Below, piece by piece: positions 20,902 through 22,179 of a stretch of 22,179 nt of DNA. The DNA is taken from the NCBI RefSeq assembly GCF_000003605.2, contig NW_003137897.1:1-22179 (forward strand), written 5' to 3'. Source of the stretch: Saccoglossus kowalevskii (taxonomy: Eukaryota > Hemichordata > Enteropneusta > Harrimaniidae). Position numbers and translations under genes: made by a program. Within the stretch, counting starts at the first letter, position 1; every line of letters begins with the position of its first letter. Below the pieces are notes generated by a model, which saw only the letters and a list, made by a program, of their open reading frames with translations, did no database searches and had not been told where the DNA came from.

Positions 20902-22179
20902 ACCCTAGGTATGGCACTAAAATCACCACTAGTGGATATTGTCAAAGCTATGAAAGACCCCAGGTATGGCTCTAAAATCACCACTAGTGGATATTGTCAA
21001 AGCTATGAAAGACTCCAGGTATGACTCTAAAATCCCCACTAGTGGATATTGTCAAAGCTATGAAAGACCCCAGGTATGGCTCTAAAATCCCCACTAGTGG
21101 ATATTGTCAAAGCTATGAAAGACTCCAGGTATGGCACTAAAATCCCCACTAGTGGATATTGTCAAAGCTATGAAAGACTCCAGGTATGACTCTAAAATCC
21201 CCACTAGTGGATATTGTCAAAGCTATGAAAGACCCTAGGTATGACTCTAAATCCCCACTAGTGGATATTATCAAAGCTATGAAAGACCCCAGGTATGGCT
21301 CTAAAATCCCCACTAGTGGATATTGTCAAAGCTATGAAAGACCCTAGGTATGGCTCTAAAATCCCCACTAGTGGATATTGTCAAAGCTATGAAAGACCCT
21401 AGGTATGGCTCTAAAATCCCCACTAGTGGATATTGTCAAAGCTATGAAAGACCCCAGGTATGGCTCTAAAATCCCCACTAGTGGATATTGTCAAAGCTAT
21501 GAAAGACCCTAGGTATGGCTCTAAAATCCCCACTAGTGGATATTGTCAAAGCTATGAAAGACTCCAGGTATGGCTCTAAAATCCCCACTAGTGGATATTA
21601 TCAAAGCTATGAAAGACCCTAGGTATGGCTCTAAAATCCCCACTAGTGGATATTGTCAAAGCTATGAAAGACCCTAGGTATGGCTCTAAAATCCCCACTA
21701 GTGGATATTGTCAAAGCTATGAAAGACTCCAGGTATGGCTCTAAAATCCCCACTAGTGGATATTGTCAAAGCTATGAAAGACCCTAGGTATGACTCTAAA
21801 ATCCCCACTAGTGGATATTGTCAAAGCTATGAAAGACCCTAGGTATGGCTCTAAAATCCCCACTAGTGGATATTGTCAAAGCTATGAAAGACCCTAGGTA
21901 TGGCTCTAAAATCCCCACTAGTGGATATTGTCAAAGCTATGAAAGACCCCAGGTATGGCTCTAAAATCCCCACTAGTGGATATTGTCAAAGCTATGAAAG
22001 ACCCTAGGTATGGCTCTAAAATCCCCACTAGTGGATATTGTCAAAGCTATGAAAGACCCCAGGTATGGCTCTAAAATCCCCACTAGTGGATATTGTCAAA
22101 GCTATGAAAGACCCTAGGTATGGCTCTAAAATCCCCACTAGTGGATATTGTCAAAGCTATGAAAGACCCTAGGTATGGC

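Larger units (their letters stand above)
181..22179 (+). repeat. 55-bp minisatellite array, 400 complete monomers, open at right edge
   Basis: Head-to-tail array with a strict 55-bp period and no spacers. Numbering the unit from the A at 181, landmarks are RCTCTAAAAT at 1-10, the palindrome CCACTAGTGG at 13-22, CAAAG at 30-34, and the junction-like MAGGTATG at 48-55. Monomers are nearly identical. Common variant sites are 1 (A/G), 3 (T/A, seen with G at 1), 8 (A/T), 12 (C/A), 46 (C/T) and 48 (C/T). Rarer ones are 18 (A/G), 28 (G/A) and 38 (T/A). Tracking the phase gives a net loss of 3 bp over the array, so 181-22177 equals exactly 400 monomers. The unit has 23 G or C of 55 and no CpG. Since 55 is 1 mod 3, frames rotate and one frame always hits TAG in CACTAG and TGA in CTATGA, so no long ORF is possible. 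No gene, mobile element or RNA gene is visible within it. Confidence 0.99.

Noticed and set aside
20800-21024. 74-codon plus-strand open frame
   Set aside because: Pure repeat translation made possible by a 1-bp insertion at 20896-20901.
181-22179. CRISPR array
   Set aside because: The copies abut with a constant 55-bp period and contain no unique spacers; no cas genes are present.
181-22179. Centromeric satellite
   Set aside because: The unit is short compared with typical centromeric monomers, and the array begins inside what looks like an exon. Cannot be excluded from sequence alone, but nothing supports it.
181-22179. Repetitive protein-coding gene (large tandem-repeat protein)
   Set aside because: The unit is not a multiple of three, and the rotating third frame always contains TAG and TGA, so no reading frame crosses more than a few monomers.
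181-22179. Telomere-like CCCTAG motif
   Set aside because: It occurs once per 55 bp inside a complex unit, not as a simple short tandem repeat.

Overview
The window is almost entirely one tandem repeat. A 55-bp unit runs head to tail from 181 to the last base, giving 400 complete monomers (181-22177) plus the first two bases of the next. No spacers, inserted elements or other sequence interrupt it, and it leaves the window on the right, so its true length is unknown. Only about 180 bp at the left edge is non-repetitive.

The left 230 bp looks like a eukaryotic intron-exon-intron passage. A pyrimidine-rich stretch ends in AG at 36, followed by a reading frame open from 37 through 230 and then a good 5' splice-site match, CAG|GTATGG, at 230/231. 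The first repeat monomer (181-235) is the last 50 nt of this putative exon plus the first 5 nt of the putative intron. The simplest reading is that a segment spanning an exon-intron junction was duplicated and expanded into a minisatellite that now fills the following intron, so nearly every copy carries a donor-like sequence. I do not recognise the exon-encoded peptide. The array, the splice-like signals and the lack of bacterial-type genes point to a eukaryote; the sequence does not let me name a lineage.

The array cannot encode a long protein. The unit length is 1 modulo 3, so reading rotates through all three frames, and one frame always meets stops. The few reading frames of about 70-80 codons come from the exon edge or from local 1-bp indels that reset the frame.

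The array is not uniform inside. Monomers differ at a small set of recurring positions. These variants recur in the same order in distant places, showing block duplications of about 5 to 19 monomers (for example 17269-18312 with 18313-19356; 10851-11350 with 12169-12668; 13366-13955 with 14796-15385; 996-1340 with 20518-20862). Some of the nine indel sites, two of which lie in adjacent monomers, fall at the edges of these blocks and may be exchange scars.
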